Below are positions 49,738-62,611 of a stretch of DNA of 64,000 bases, one piece after another. The DNA lies in assembly GCA_037951105.1 (NCBI GenBank), contig JBAMJV010010538.1, positions 1-64,000 on the forward strand. The letters are read 5' to 3'. The position numbers were made by a program, and so were the translations under genes. Positions within the stretch are counted from its first letter, which is position 1. Each line of letters opens with the position of its first letter. The stretch is from Echinarachnius parma (taxonomy: Eukaryota > Echinodermata > Echinoidea > Clypeasteroida > Echinarachniidae). Under the pieces are notes generated by a model, which saw nothing but the letters and a program-made list of their open reading frames with translations, ran no database searches and was not told where the DNA came from.

Positions 49738-50112
49738 TTAAAGTGATCTAGTAACTTTAATTACAAGTGCACAACCTGAAAATGTTTATTCAAAAGTTTC
49801 ATTGTTGTGATATGATAATATGTCCACTAAGAAATTTGTATAAATTGCACGTTACTTGGACGTTATATGGCCGAGTGATGAGCAAAATTGCAATGATATT
49901 CCCTAACTCACTGTACTGACTTTGTACAAGGTTATGACTATCCAGTGGATAGTTAACAATCTGAGCACTTCAATTGTAAATATCTTTAACAAAAGGGAAT
50001 TTTGAAAAACCAAAACCTGTGCCATGCTTCTATTGGTAATACGGTTACAAAACGGTGTGGTATAAACCGCATTCAGTTTTGTGGATTTGGACTATGTTAC
50101 TAGATTCCATTA
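49738..50112 (-). mobile_element. TTAAAGGGAC MITE, copy 5 (inverted, diverged)
   Basis: TTAAAGTTAAAGTGATCTAG at the left, GGCCGAGTGATGAGCAAAAT and GGAATTTTGAAAAACCAAAA inside, TACTAGATTCCATTAA at the right. The most diverged of the six. Confidence 0.75.
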
Positions 50113-51098
50113 AGTTCGTGAAATTTCAAATTTCATAGTGCAAAGGTCTAAGTCTCAAACTCGATTCCTATGTATCATGGATTATTTGTATCATTTTACC
50201 AAGTAAAAAGCTAAATCATCATTATTTTTTACATCGCACATCTGATTGAATCACTTTGATTGTGCTCAACCAAAATAAAATTAATGTTTGGATTGTAAAC
50301 ATCAAGACTATACAGACTCGAAGTACAATGAAGGTCTGCTTTTGCTAGATCAATTAAATGATCGAATAGAAAAGATCTAAATAGAGTGGTGAAGTGTGAT
50401 GTCATCAATGATGTCATAAACATCTTCTTTTTCTTTTTTTTCAAATTTGGACTTCATTTTCAGAAAGAGCATAACAAATAATGTCCGAATACCGAAAATC
50501 AAAGGAATAGGTTACGTATTGGCCGAGATATGCCCATCCGAATGATTTTTTTGGGTCAATGGGCAATCAGTGTTATAGTGCACTGGTTTCCTAAATTTAT
50601 TCAAATTGGGCAACGCACTCTGATTTCATGGTCCTTTAATATTCATACTGGCACTGAGTAATATACGATTTACTCCCGATTTACTACACCGCACTAAAAC
50701 ACAAAGATTTCTATGAAAAAACAACACCCATATTTGTTTCCTTCAATTTTTTTGGTCAAAGTCACACTTATCAATTCCCTGAACCTTAAATCAAAATTGT
50801 GTTGAAATGCGTTCTACAAAACATACATTGAGCTCAATCGAAGGGGAACATAATTATATCTTGAGAAAATAAAAAATTGGGAAACTTTGTGTACTAAACA
50901 TAATTATAATTATTATGGAGAGTTTTACAGAAATTTCCCAGAGCGCGTTGCCAATCATGAATCCTTTGAGTCCCCCATAATATATAAATACATGGATATT
51001 TTAAAACTGCCATAGTTTTTCTTATTTCTTGACTGGTGATGCTAAGCCATTCATAGATTATTCAGTCGTTTAACGAGAAAACAAATGTTTGTCTGGAT
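50113..51098. other. AT-rich spacer, no feature
   Basis: No gene or repeat family recognised. Confidence 0.4.
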
Positions 51099-51703
51099 TT
51101 CATCTAGTAACATTGGCAACAGTGGCGTAGCGACGGGGGGCACGGGGGGGGGGCACGTGCCCTCCCCCAATAATTTGGAAAAAAACAATAGAAAACATAA
51201 GGGGATATTTTTTGAAAAAAACGAAGAAATACTACCCAAGGTGTGCCCTCTCCCCCCCCCCCCCCCCCCCCCCCCCCAAAATTTTGCGTGCCCCCCAATC
51301 AGTCCGACCACGCTACGCCACTGATTGACAACATCCACAAAATTTGTTTTGAACTCTAGCGGTTCTCACATCGTTGTATTCGTATATTACCAATACAAAC
51401 ATGGAGCAGGTTTCGGTTTTCCACATTTCCCTTTCGTTATGAAGATATGTATGATTGAAGGGTTCGGATTGGAAATTCTCCACTGGAGATTTTCAACTGT
51501 GTACAAAGTCAGTTCAATGAGTAAGCGAATATCAGTTTGCATTTTCACTTATTACTCGGTCATAATGACATATTCAAATTTACCATGGAACTTTCACACG
51601 TCACTTAATTAGTTGGCATATTAGATTTTCAACAAATATCAACAACAACAAAAAATAAAATCATTTGTTTGCACATGTCAACAAAGTAACTAAATCCCTT
51701 TAA
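51099..51703 (+). mobile_element. TTAAAGGGAC MITE, copy 6, split by a hAT MITE
   Basis: The left end TCTAGTAACATTGGCAA resumes after the inserted element as ATTGACAACATCCACAAAAT, then TTTGAACTCTAGCGGTTCTC and the rest of the family to TAAATCCCTTTAA. Confidence 0.78.
51120..51323. mobile_element. CAGTGGCGTAGCG hAT MITE, 8 bp TSD (nested)
   Basis: CAGTGGCGTAGCGACGGGGG on the left; CGCTACGCCACTG on the right. The flanking 8-base duplications ATTGGCAA (51112-51119) and ATTGACAA (51324-51331) differ at one base. G and C runs lie inside each arm. A related element is at 62612-62851. Confidence 0.85.
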
Positions 51704-52229
51704 GTTTGATATACCCAGACGAGGATAGTCTGGTAATTCCTTGAGGGGGAGGCGGATGGGGGGGGGGGGGGGGGGGGGTGGGCAGCAGCCTGCACAGGTG
51801 GCATAACTTTGGTCGTTTGGTACCTGTTGGTGCGCACATATGTAACCTACTTTTTTTCCTCGCCTTTTCGCCCTGCTCTTTTAAAGACATGAATCATGAT
51901 TTAGGACCTCGGGTTCAGGTCCCGAGTTCAGGTTTATTTTCATTTCCGATGGAAAAGAATACAACTCATAAATGCAACAATGTACAGACAAAGCATTTTC
52001 AAATGTAGGGAGAATTCCGAATGCACGTACAACAATGGATTTTAATAACGGTCCAGTCACTGAGGGAGGCATCTGAAAACTAGCGATTTTTAACATTAAT
52101 AGCTCCTACAAATGCGAGGAAACATGTATGTAAAGAAATCCACATATAAATAAATGCAAGCTATACCTTCATTTACAATATACCCAAATCATCTGTACTT
52201 CATCCTAATAGCATCGTCCATATAGGAAA
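51704..52229. other. Spacer with poly-G near 51760
   Basis: A G run of ~19 at 51760-51778. No gene. Confidence 0.4.
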
Positions 52230-52617
52230 TACATCATCGTCATGATCGTCATCATCCTCATCAAAATCATTGTCATTATCATCGTCATTAACATCATCAT
52301 CATTGCCATCTTCGTTATCATTGAAATCATAGTCATCATCATAACCATAATCATAATTAGCATTGTCATCATAATCATTGTCATCATCGTCATCTTAATC
52401 ATAACCACAACCATCATCACCATCATCATCATCATCATCACTTTTACCATCATCACCATTACCATCATCATCATCGCTATCATCACCATCAACAATTTCT
52501 TTATCATCACCATCAACAATGTCTTTATCATCATCGCTATCATCACCATCAACAATTTCTTTATCATCACCATCAACAATGTCTTTATCATCATCATCAC
52601 CATCATCATCACCATGC
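52230..52617. repeat. (CAT/ATC)n trinucleotide tract with ~60 bp higher-order duplication
   Basis: Imperfect ATC/GTC/ATT repeats; TCGCTATCATCACCATCAAC, AATTTCTTTATCATCACC and CAACAATGTCTTTATCATC recur as a ~63-base unit near 52480 and 52540. Open in several frames on both strands (poly-Ile, poly-Met, poly-Asp), hence no coding evidence. Confidence 0.95.
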
Positions 52618-54977
52618 ATCATTCAAATCTATACTCTACAACAATAAAGAAATAATTCCTTTGTTCAGTGTTTCTTCTTCGTAGTTTATTGGCGACAACG
52701 TCTTGCCTTTACATTACATTTACTATAAATGTGCCAAGCTAATAAATTACATACTAGTACATGATTTATTTAGTCGTTTTTTTTTTCAATGACTCTGCAC
52801 CCTACCCTGATAAAATCGTTTTCATTTTTTCTTTTTTTTTCGTCAATATTTTTTTCTACATTTTCTTTTTCTACCATCTTAACATTAATAAAAAATAAAA
52901 AAAGAAGAAGAGAAAAACTACTTTCATAAATACAGTGCTATCTGTTTGTACGATACAATGTATAATTTGGAAGACATGCACATTGCATAGGCCTATGTAG
53001 ACAATGTTACAGCAAGTTTTTTGCTGGGTCGTTGTTCTTCATTTCAGCTATGCAACAACAGGAAAAAAAAATAAGTCGACCTTATTATTAAAAAAAGAAC
53101 GACGTAGAAACAAATAATAATATATACTGTGTAAAACATAAAATAATGTGAAATCTATTTTATACAAACAAAATGTACATAAAATGTGGATTGTCTGGTT
53201 AACGCAAACCCCACAGAAGTACAACTTAGGCTTGTTGTTTAAAGTTTATTGCTATTCACTTTGAAATTAAAACTTGTCTGATAAATGTGTTCTAGTCTAG
53301 TTTGTAAAAGGGAACTGATTAATGTATTTTTTTCGTTGAATACAATATGTTGTCATCGGTAGAAATAAAAAAAAATAGACAACTGTTTTCCCAAATGACT
53401 GATAATGTAGATTGAAAATCATAAATGTGTATTAATTCATTCACGGAGTACTAGAACCAATCTAAAACCACCATGGTTCATATCGTGCAATTTCTTTGAA
53501 ATGTATCAATGCTATTTTCCCTTTCTAAGGTGTGCATTTACATACAAAATTGACAAGGTTAAATAGGAGAGAAATTCAGTTAAATTTCGTTTTAAAATAA
53601 AGAGTACATTTTCGATACAATTAAAATGCGTGTACTATTATGAAACATTGTTCATGGCACAGTATCATTAACTTACATTAAATTGCTAAAAAGTTTTGTC
53701 GAAAGACAGGCTAATCTTATAGTTAAATATGCCATAATAACAATAATCATGATTATTAAACATGTCTTAACTACAAGTACAGTATAAATATTGATATTAA
53801 CATTGGTTAAAGAGGCTTAAATATATGTATTACGGTTATACCTTAGGGAAATCACCTCCTTCAAAATTCCTTTAAAAAAACGCATCTATTAATTAATCTA
53901 TACATAGACGTTTCCCCATTGCAGTAACAATACATTATGAACAAAATAAACAATTAAATAGTTTGTAAATTGTTTGATGCACAATAATTAATCTTCATCA
54001 ATTCTCTGACCATCATGTCATATATTTTCTCATGAATCGGTAGTACTCTGGGTTGCTCTCTTACAGTGAATTCATATCAAAGTGCAAAAATTGTTCACCG
54101 GCTTTTTTACCATCTTTTTTCATTCTAATGAAATGTAAATATTAATGTTTATCTAGTTCCATCAGCTCTTCGTTTCTATTTTTTGAGAAGGTATTAGTAA
54201 AAAAAAAAAAAAAACGAGACGACACCCCCAGAACTGATCCGTTACAAAAATGTATCCAGCTTCAAGACAGGGTCAAATTGAGCGAGGCAAAATGGTGATT
54301 ACTCTTATATCCTTAGGGTACGTGAACATATTTTGTTCTGGACATCTGTGCAGAAAACAATCTCAGTTTTTTGCTCAAGGATTTTATCCAAGTTTTCTAA
54401 AAATTAATTAAGTACTTATTGTGAGAACTAAGAATACATATTGAAACATATATATAATATATTACACCTATAGTGGCTAATCATATATTTCTATTGCTAT
54501 ACTACGTTTGCATCTTTTGTGTATCTACAATGTGTAATATAAAACCATTGACCTAGAATATGTACACTACTTATTATTATTATTTAAACAAGACATTGTA
54601 ATCATTACGATAATACAAATAATGCTTGTATGTATATTAAATATGAAAAATGAAAATTATACCAAGATAGATATCAATAATAGTAATTATAATATTCGTA
54701 CAATTCACATTATAATAATGAATAATATTCTGAATAATCTTCTCATCAGCAATTTATCAACAAAAATCTTCATTTTTTTTTCACATTTTCCCCTCATGAA
54801 CATGTAGTAAATTACTATACATGCAACAAGCTTTAGAATATTTCAAAATGGCTGATGTATAGTATATCAAAAAGATAAAGTAACATAATAAACTGTACAT
54901 ATTATGTTGAAGTAAACCTCTGAAGCAAAAACAATAGAGATATAAGTTATTCCTCATAACATCCAGTTATGTTCCTG

Positions 54978-55228
54978 GCCTGGTATTCATTAAACCCTGC
55001 TACCTCAGTTCCATGCTAAGTCTTTTCCAAATGATACGGTTAAGTGAGCAACCAACAGGTTTCCTAGTCCACAGCTAGGGTTAGCTGCATGGGTTAGCCT
55101 TAGATACCCACTAAGTTAACCCTAGTTAGCAACTAAAAGATCACATGTTTCATACCTAGCCACATCATCCAAAATAGACTTAGCATGAACTGAACTAAAG
55201 CTAGCAGGCTTTTATGAATATGAGCCCT
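54978..55228. mobile_element. GGTATTCATTAAACCCTGCTA MITE
   Basis: TGGTATTCATTAAACCCTGC on the left and AAAGCTAGCAGGCTTTTATG, AATATGAGCCC on the right are inverse-like. A related right end lies at 36205-36232 (ATTCATGAAAGCCTGCTAGC). The interior has TAGTTAGC/GGTTAGC motifs. Confidence 0.55.
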
Positions 55229-56297
55229 ACTCTCCTCTAGTATATAGTACATGCAAGACAATTAACGAACTTCCACAAAATGCACCACTTACTCGTACTT
55301 TAATAAACAGACTTAAATATAACCGACAAATAAGACATGCCATTATAAACAATACGCACTTGACCACAAGAGTACTAGGCATGGGCTCAAATTTCTGTCT
55401 TGATTTCGTTCATTGTTTCATCATGCTATTCCATTTCTCAGCAGACCGTAAGTTATTCTGTTCATTCGTAAAAACAATTTGTTATAGAGTGACCAGAAGA
55501 CTGTCCACTGGTACTGGCATTCTAAGATAAGCCACAAGACAATTTTCTTATTACTTTAGAACTGGTGTTCTATTTGTTCGCAAAAAAAAAATATATATAG
55601 TGTAAATTCATAGCACGAGTCACAAGATTTGTCCTCTAGTACTGATGTTCTAAACAAATCCAAAAGACAATTGTCTTAGTTATCTGGTACAAAGGTCAAA
55701 GGTCAAAGGAGGGCATGTGAAGAAGAAAAAAATGGGTGCACACTTTTTTTTCTAAAAAAATATTCACTCTTATGAACCTTGTGTGTTATATGATGGGACT
55801 CTGGATAGGAGTTACATACATGAGCAAAGGGGTTCAATGCCAAGTAATTTACACCGTTAGTCTCTCAGGGTACTGACAATAACTCCTGAAAATTCTTCCA
55901 AGAATGTTAAGAATGTCATAAACACCAATACCTATAGTATACCAGATAGAATAACAGATTGGGGGGGGTAATACAATGCCCCCTTCCTAATTCCTCATCA
56001 TTGATTGACCCTTCCCTTAGTTAGCCCCACGTGTATGCACCCCTGTCACTCCCCCCTCTCTCATCATTTTGGGAAATACATCAGCACCCCATCCATTCCA
56101 TTCACTGACCCTATGTGCCCCGCCCTTCTTAACCCCAAGTATACACCCCTTCTCTATCCTCATACACCTTTTAGTACTGATCTACAGCGATAGCTCATCA
56201 TAAATTGATATAATGCTAATTTCAAGTTGCAGAGGATAATCATGCGGGGCCGGCCATTCATTACCACAGATCTCGCCACTTCACTTGACCAACCATC

Positions 56298-56404
56298 ATG
56301 GGCGTCGATCTGTCATTGATACCCATTCATCAGGGGGGGATGATCTATTCATTCATCCCCCCCCCCCCCTGATGAATAGGTATTACGTAAGTATCGACGC
56401 CCAT
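56298..56404. mobile_element. ATGGGCGTCGAT mini-foldback
   Basis: ATGGGCGTCGATCTGTCATT and the inverse ATCGACGCCCAT, with inner ACCCATTCATCAGGGGGGGA against CCCCCTGATGAATAGGT. A 107 bp hairpin with ends like those of 6556-7693. Confidence 0.8.
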
Positions 56405-58932
56405 GCCAACCATCATTGACAAAGACTCTCTTAGATATAAGAGTTATGGATACAGGTTATGGATACAGTTGCAGCTCATACTCGAGATTAAAATTCTAAA
56501 CCCTTTTGGTTGGATTGATATTCTAATCCCTTGGGTTGGTGTTTTAATCCTTTCGATTGATAGCTAAATTCTTTATGATTGATCTTCTCATCCATTAGAA
56601 GTTTAGTATCAATTAATATCACTATATCTTTTGGATGGACGTTTGAATCCTGTGCATTGGACACTATAATCGGTCAACATCTATAGTAGTGGATTAACAT
56701 CACTCTATTTTAATTATTTGCATAGTTGACATTATGATCGGTTCAGCGTTTGGATTCATTTCATAACCTTTGGAATGGACATAATAATCCCTCGATAAAT
56801 TAGGAGATGACATGATCGAAATGGTCCTGGCTGAAGGTCATTGCAAAAAGGTCACTCAAACCTCCTTGCATTGAAGGATCAATCACATCCATCCATAATG
56901 AAAAGTATTCCATTTGAATACCCCATAGACTTAATACATAGTCCACCAGGTTCCAATAAGTAAGGGGTTAACCAAAGACAATTATTTAATTTTGGTATAA
57001 TAATAATTAAGTGCCAACACCTCTTTTCCATGATAATAATCCAACAATTTGCTCTCCTTCTGTCAACCATTAACATAATTATTAACAATTTCTCTGCTTT
57101 GTACACACATCTAACACCCATGTGCTACACTGTATGTATAAAATATCCAAGCAATCGATTCATCATCTTACAATTGGCACATAACACTATGACATTTTCC
57201 AGTGGGAGTGGCTTGGGTCCCATCCTCATGAATATGCATGCTGACATCATGAATAGTCATGATGTGGGCGTGGCTTCCCTCTTGTGTAGAAATCACACGT
57301 TTAGGAAGCTTAGGGTTTTAATTATAGGAGGAGAACATTACAATGAATGGTTGCGGTAGATATATTCGTGATTATGGCTTATATATTTTTGAATAATAAT
57401 GGAAAAAGGACAATAAGTAGGCAAAAAGGATGAAATAAGTCAAGCATTAGCACTACGCTTTATAATAAAAGATAATTGCATTGCATTTCCCTATGGAATT
57501 TCATCAAGAATTACAACTCCTTATTGACCGCTACTTTGTTTCTTTTGGCAGGCTTGCACATAATAAAAAGAGATTTTTAAATACCTCCTTATCAATAAAT
57601 TGGACGGATGAACAGCATTCATGCAAAATAAATAATCAATTCAAGGTGACTAGCGAATAGTGACCAAAAAGTACAAAGTTATACACAAAAGTGCAGAATA
57701 AATTGCTTGCTATTCGTAATATTGCTTTTTTAATTTGTCAATTTTAATTTCATTTTGTATATATAGATATACATGTAAGCATGTATGATATACATGTGAA
57801 TTATATAGATTAAATATCATATAGTGGAGATAAGGATACACTGATGACTTAATATAAGAAGAATGACTAAAGGACTATTCTAATGAATCTTTGACTAATT
57901 TTTTTTTTCTTCCTGGAATAACCCCTGTTTCCCCTGAAAAACATCATAATGTTTTCCCATATAATGATCATGAATAACTAAGGGTTAGGACTATGGGTAC
58001 TAAATGAAAACTAAGATAACTAAGAGAATACGCTTTTCTTTTATGTACCATTAATGTTCATGTACATGTTCAATGGATTTCTACACCGATTCCCTAAAGA
58101 AGCAGCCCATGCGCTATCCTACAATACAATAATCTTTGTTCACTAGTGTGAGCACATTAAACATTAAAGTACAATGCCAACTAATAATGAATACAATCAT
58201 AATACATGTATTAACATTGAATTAAAAGAAACAAATAAACATATTCAAGGCAGAACGTTTATCTCATAATAATAATTTGATAATAATAATCGCTTCAATA
58301 ACAATAATAGTTTTGACTCATGAAAGCTTTTTTCGTAACTACGTAACAGCTATGTGCAACTTGAAATATGTACCTTTTGATTTACAACCATGTAACAATT
58401 ACCATTCAGATTATTATGTTTTGTTTTCCCGAGGAGCCTTTGTATAAAGAAAACAGTTATACCTAGAATTAACTAGCAACAGCAGTGGTACATATATGCT
58501 CCTCCAACAAGCATGTCTTTGCAAGTGTGGGCAGCCCCATGTAACCGATGGCCATTAGCTGCACATGACATCGATTCTCAGCGATAGGATGCCGTATATG
58601 GCTCGTTACACGATCTCCGCGGCTACACATCACAACGGCAGCATCCAACATCCTCTAATGCTTCCTCACCCACAAGTTGAAGCGCCGCTTAACAGTGACT
58701 ATATATATTAATAGACATAATAACAGTGAAGAAAACAAAATCTTATCTATCAATTGTCTTCATATTTCTTTCTATATATAAAAAACAGAAAAAAAGGGAA
58801 TCTTCATTTATTGAAATAAATGAAAGAATTCCTAATTTTCCTTCCCGCCTTCAGAAGTGCGATTCCACCGGAGAGAGAGAGACGAAGGGTTCTCGCGACG
58901 ATCTCTCCCGCTCTTCGTACGGATGCGTGTAG

Positions 58933-59275
58933 TTATTGCAAGCATGCGTGCTCGGCGGCGACGGCGGGCTGCGCAGCCTGGTACTGCGTGAACGGTGCAG
59001 CGGCACTGACCCCGGTGGGCAGGGAACCGGTAGACTGCTGAAGCGCCGAGATGCTGTAGGCGGTGGGCGTGACAAATCCGTGCGGTGCCGTGGAGGCGGC
59101 GTAGTTGAACTGATCCCCGAACGTGCCTGCGGCGTTGAACTGCTGGTGCGCGGCGTACGTCTGGTAGTCGATGAACGGCTGGGTGGCGGTGGGCGAGTGA
59201 GCGGGGACGGTGGCGAATGTGGGCTGGGCGACGTAGTAAGGCGAGGCCTGGTAGATCAGAGGCGTCTGCTGGTAC
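58933..59275 (-). CDS. RBM24/RBM38-like RNA-binding protein, last coding exon (partial gene)
   Basis: On the minus strand, acceptor GTGTACAG precedes 113 codons and TAA (58933-58935). The peptide is Tyr/Ala/Gln/Thr-rich and has PFIDYQTYAAHQQF, FGDQFNYAASTAPHGFVTP and AAPFTQYQAAQPA, which parallel the C-terminal tail of vertebrate RBM24 (TPYIDY, QYPYAAS, AAAPG, FGQYQP) in the same order. RBM24/38 proteins carry one N-terminal RRM and regulate splicing and mRNA stability. The RRM exons are not in this window: I looked on the minus strand to 64000 for GYGFVTM-type codons and found none. The exon is GC-rich, unlike its surroundings. Musashi-like or other low-complexity tails are alternatives. The acceptor enters at phase 2. 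Confidence 0.68.
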
Positions 59276-59689
59276 CTGTACACGGGAACAAAAACATATA
59301 CAAACACATTAGTTATATTCTTGCTGGAATACTCCCGAGGGAGTGGAGATAGTGCACAATAAGTCCAATAAGAACTATTTGACGCAGATCACTCTGGGAG
59401 AATTGTGCAAACCTGGATAAATAAGAGCTGAAAATGTTAGAAATTTAATGTAGCCAGTTCAGTTTGACAGCTATTCAATGCATTTCTAAAATGGGAACAT
59501 GGGGAAAACAGATAAAAACATTTATAAGTTAATCTTAATAAATCTTACCAGTGGCATTCATCATGTACCGAGTACGAATACTATGCAATACACATCCTTC
59601 TTCACTATGAGTGGAAACCAGAAAAAAAAGAGCGCGGCTAAATTGCATCACCTTCATATTGAGAGCATCACAAATGCAAAAAATGAAAT

Positions 59690-59770
59690 TTAAAAAATGA
59701 AAACACAGGAAAAAAAATGAAAACACAGGAAAAAAAATGAAAACACAGAAAAAAATATGAAAACACATTT
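59690..59770. repeat. 20 bp tandem repeat, four copies
   Basis: ATGAAAACACAGGAAAAAAA is repeated at 20-base spacing from ~59697 to 59768, the last copies mutated. Confidence 0.85.
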
Positions 59771-60186
59771 AAGCGGAAAGCCTATCTAACATGACCTTGA
59801 AAATGGGAGAGAAAAAAAAGATGTCGAGCTTTTGTCCGCGTCCTTGACTGCAATTCAATTTGGGAAATTAACTTTGGATATCATAAAGGCGCAGCATTTT
59901 TAATTTTGAAGAGGATGGCAGAGTTATCGTGTCGTGTCGAGCACGGGGTGTTAATATCTAGGCGGGGAAACGGGGTGCGTACTATATATTCCCCACTTTC
60001 ACTTAATGTAATTATCTCCTCTCCCTTGCTAATGCTTCAATCCCCAACACTTTCAATTCTCTCTCCTTTACTAAGATGGGGTGAATATATATCAGAAATA
60101 AAAAAAACAGTGTGTTCTGTCAGTGCATGTGATTCACAGTGTGGATACACGCTGTGTGGATGAAATTGCATATCATCGAGATACAT

Positions 60187-60712
60187 CATACAGTCCTGTA
60201 GATCTATCACAGAGATATTTGTCATTAATACACACAAAATGAACTTGATTCATTGATGTTGCATGTATCTAGATAGACTAATGATTGTTCATTATTATAC
60301 AAATGCCAGTAGAAATGTTCTCTTTGACTTAAAAATAGAGAACAGTTATAAGTCACTGATATTGCATATATCTAGATATAAGATACTACATCGTACAATA
60401 GATCAGAGATTGTTCATTATTCCACAAAAAATGAACTCGAGTCATTGATGTTGCATTAAATAGATAGACCAGTGATTGTTCATCATTATACAAGATGCAA
60501 GTTGAAAGTTCTATAATGTAACTGATATTGCATATATCTATAGATATACAATACTACGTTGTACAGCAGTTCAGAGATTTGTTTCATTAATACACAAAAA
60601 TGAACTCGAGTCATTGATGTTGCATTATCTAGATAGACCAGTGATTGTTCATTATTATACAAGATGCAAGTTGAAAGCTCTCTAATGTAAATGATATTGC
60701 ATATCTAGAGCT
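60187..60712. repeat. ~170-190 bp tandem repeat, about 2.7 copies
   Basis: GAACTCGAGTCATTGATGTT, GCAT recurs near 60430 and 60602, with a variant (GAACTTGATTCATTGATG) near 60241. Blocks GACCAGTGATTGTTCAT and TGATATTGCATATATCTA recur with it. Confidence 0.8.
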
Positions 60713-62267
60713 TTGAAATGCAATATCTGTGGCACAGGGTATCATCTTCAAATCAGTCTAGGCGATGCGACTCCTATCTTGACGGGGACTTGACGAAGAG
60801 ACAAAGATATGAACAGACGAACCTATTCTGAAAATAATAAGTTTCAAAATTATTCCTTGATGAACTTGCTTACGAGACAAGAATAAAAATAGACAAACCC
60901 TTTTTTTGTTGTAAATAACAGGTTTCCCATTATTCCTTGTTAATCTTGGCGAAGGGACCTGCGTAAGAATAGACTAGTTCTATTATTACGCTTCAAATAA
61001 TGGTGTCTTTGATTACACCCGCTACAAAAGGGTTAGTCTTTTTAACCCGTTGCCTACAGGAACCTGGTGGGCCCTGTATTAACTCTATTGGGATTGTATA
61101 TGGGACAATCAAAACTATGATCAATAAGACATTTTTAATGATATGAATTGACATTGGTTGTGGAGTCCACATATATATATATTTATCCCCCCCCGAGTCA
61201 ATTGCAGCTAGACATATTTGCATGTTACATTTGTTTTGCTCAAAATGTATAATTACCCCCTTAAGTCTGGAAAATGTGGAGGGGGGGGGGGGGGTGGGGG
61301 CAGTGAATGTTTATTTCACTCTTAAAGTCTGCAAATCACAAGTAAGGCATACTAACTCATTGATATGAGTGGGGAATTCGTTTTTGGTCCAAATGTATAC
61401 TTTGCCCCAGAAAAAATAAATTGAAAAGATAACATAAATAATGTTTCCCCTCGCGAGTCTCATTTCAGTCAAACACTTGTACTAGATGCGACCCAACTGA
61501 CACCAAAATATGCAGGAACAACATCGTCAAGGAAAAGGGGATTTTGAAAAGAAAAAAAAAAACTAATATGACCTTTCTTGAGCTATACTTGATTTTTAAA
61601 GTTAAAAATATGAGTAACAAGCTCTGAAGTTGGTCTTTGAATTTGAATTAAAAATTAAAATTAAAATCGCTAATGAAAAATAATGATAACGTTGAGCAAA
61701 TATACAGTATTCACCGTTACAATTCATAGTATGTATGTTCCAAAAAAGTTGCATATTTCTACTTCTTTGTTAGATGATCTAAATCTAATAAAACACCTAA
61801 TTTGGAAAAAATATTTCTTCCATTGAAGTGAGCCATATACACATAAGTACGACAGTTATCCTAAAGATGTATTTAGTGAATGAGATATGACAAACGAGAA
61901 ATCAAAAACCTATTATCCTGCAATCATTAAATGGTACAAAGAAGCTATAAAATGAAAACAGGTATACAACTGTCAACAAACTAAATGCTAGAATGTCAAT
62001 GATAGACAAGCTAGTAGAGCTAGGATTCGCACGAATCAGCTGATTGGAGAGCTGTCAATGTTTACAAAAAGTCCTAAATCACGCGCTTGGAAAACAAATG
62101 AATAAATGTCAGGCTTGTGAATATAATAACGTCTCGGATCAAGACAACACGGGCATGCATCGGTCAACTTACAGGAGCAAATATAACTCATTGGAGACAC
62201 ATCCATCTGGGTATAACACACTTTCTCCATAGACCCCAGCCTCGGTAACTTACAGGTTACAAGACCG

Positions 62268-62424
62268 GGGGGGTGTCGCATAAAGAGTTGCGATCAATCG
62301 CAAAGTCGCGATTAAACGGCAAGTGAGAAAATGTGCCTATAAAAGCGCAAATCTGATTGGCTCAATTGCACATAATAATGCACATTCTCACTTGCGTTTG
62401 ATGGCAACTCTCTACGCAACACCC
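62268..62424. mobile_element. GGGTGTCGCATAAAGAG MITE
   Basis: GGGTGTCGCATAAAGAGTTG, CGATC on the left; GGCAACTCTCTACGCAACAC, CC on the right. The core GCGCAAATCTGATTGGCTC matches the core of the GGGCCCCGTTGCAGAAAGAG MITEs, and the termini share the GCA-AAAGAG pattern. Confidence 0.78.
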
Positions 62425-62611
62425 ACCATGCAGTTTTGAATGGGTTAATATGTAATAGCTTTACGAAAGGGCAAGGAAAGTACAAGTATGTGACAATCAA
62501 ATTCCCCTGAACTTGATGCGTCGTCATTAAGGGTGAGATTAAAGGAGCGCTGAATTTCATTGGATGGCTGAAAGATGATCGCGGCATCCCTACTAATCAT
62601 ACAGCTGAATA

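Larger units (their letters stand above)
52650..58932 (-). other. AT-rich region, probable long 3' UTR of the RBM24/38-like gene plus intergenic
   Basis: It follows, on the minus strand, the stop codon at 58933-58935. The DNA is AT-rich with many short A/T runs and few family repeats compared with the rest of the window: only 54978-55228, 56298-56404 and an AGGTCA stretch near 55691. Low transposon density fits transcribed 3' UTR, but I cannot fix a polyadenylation site. Confidence 0.4.

Noticed and set aside
52205..52655. Poly-Ile, poly-Met and poly-Asp open frames up to 137 codons
   Set aside because: ATC/GAT trinucleotide repeat translated in different frames and strands.
58936..59352. 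138-codon plus-strand frame opposite the RBM24/38-like exon
   Set aside because: It is the complement of a GC-rich coding exon; the minus frame has a splice acceptor, a plausible stop and family motifs.
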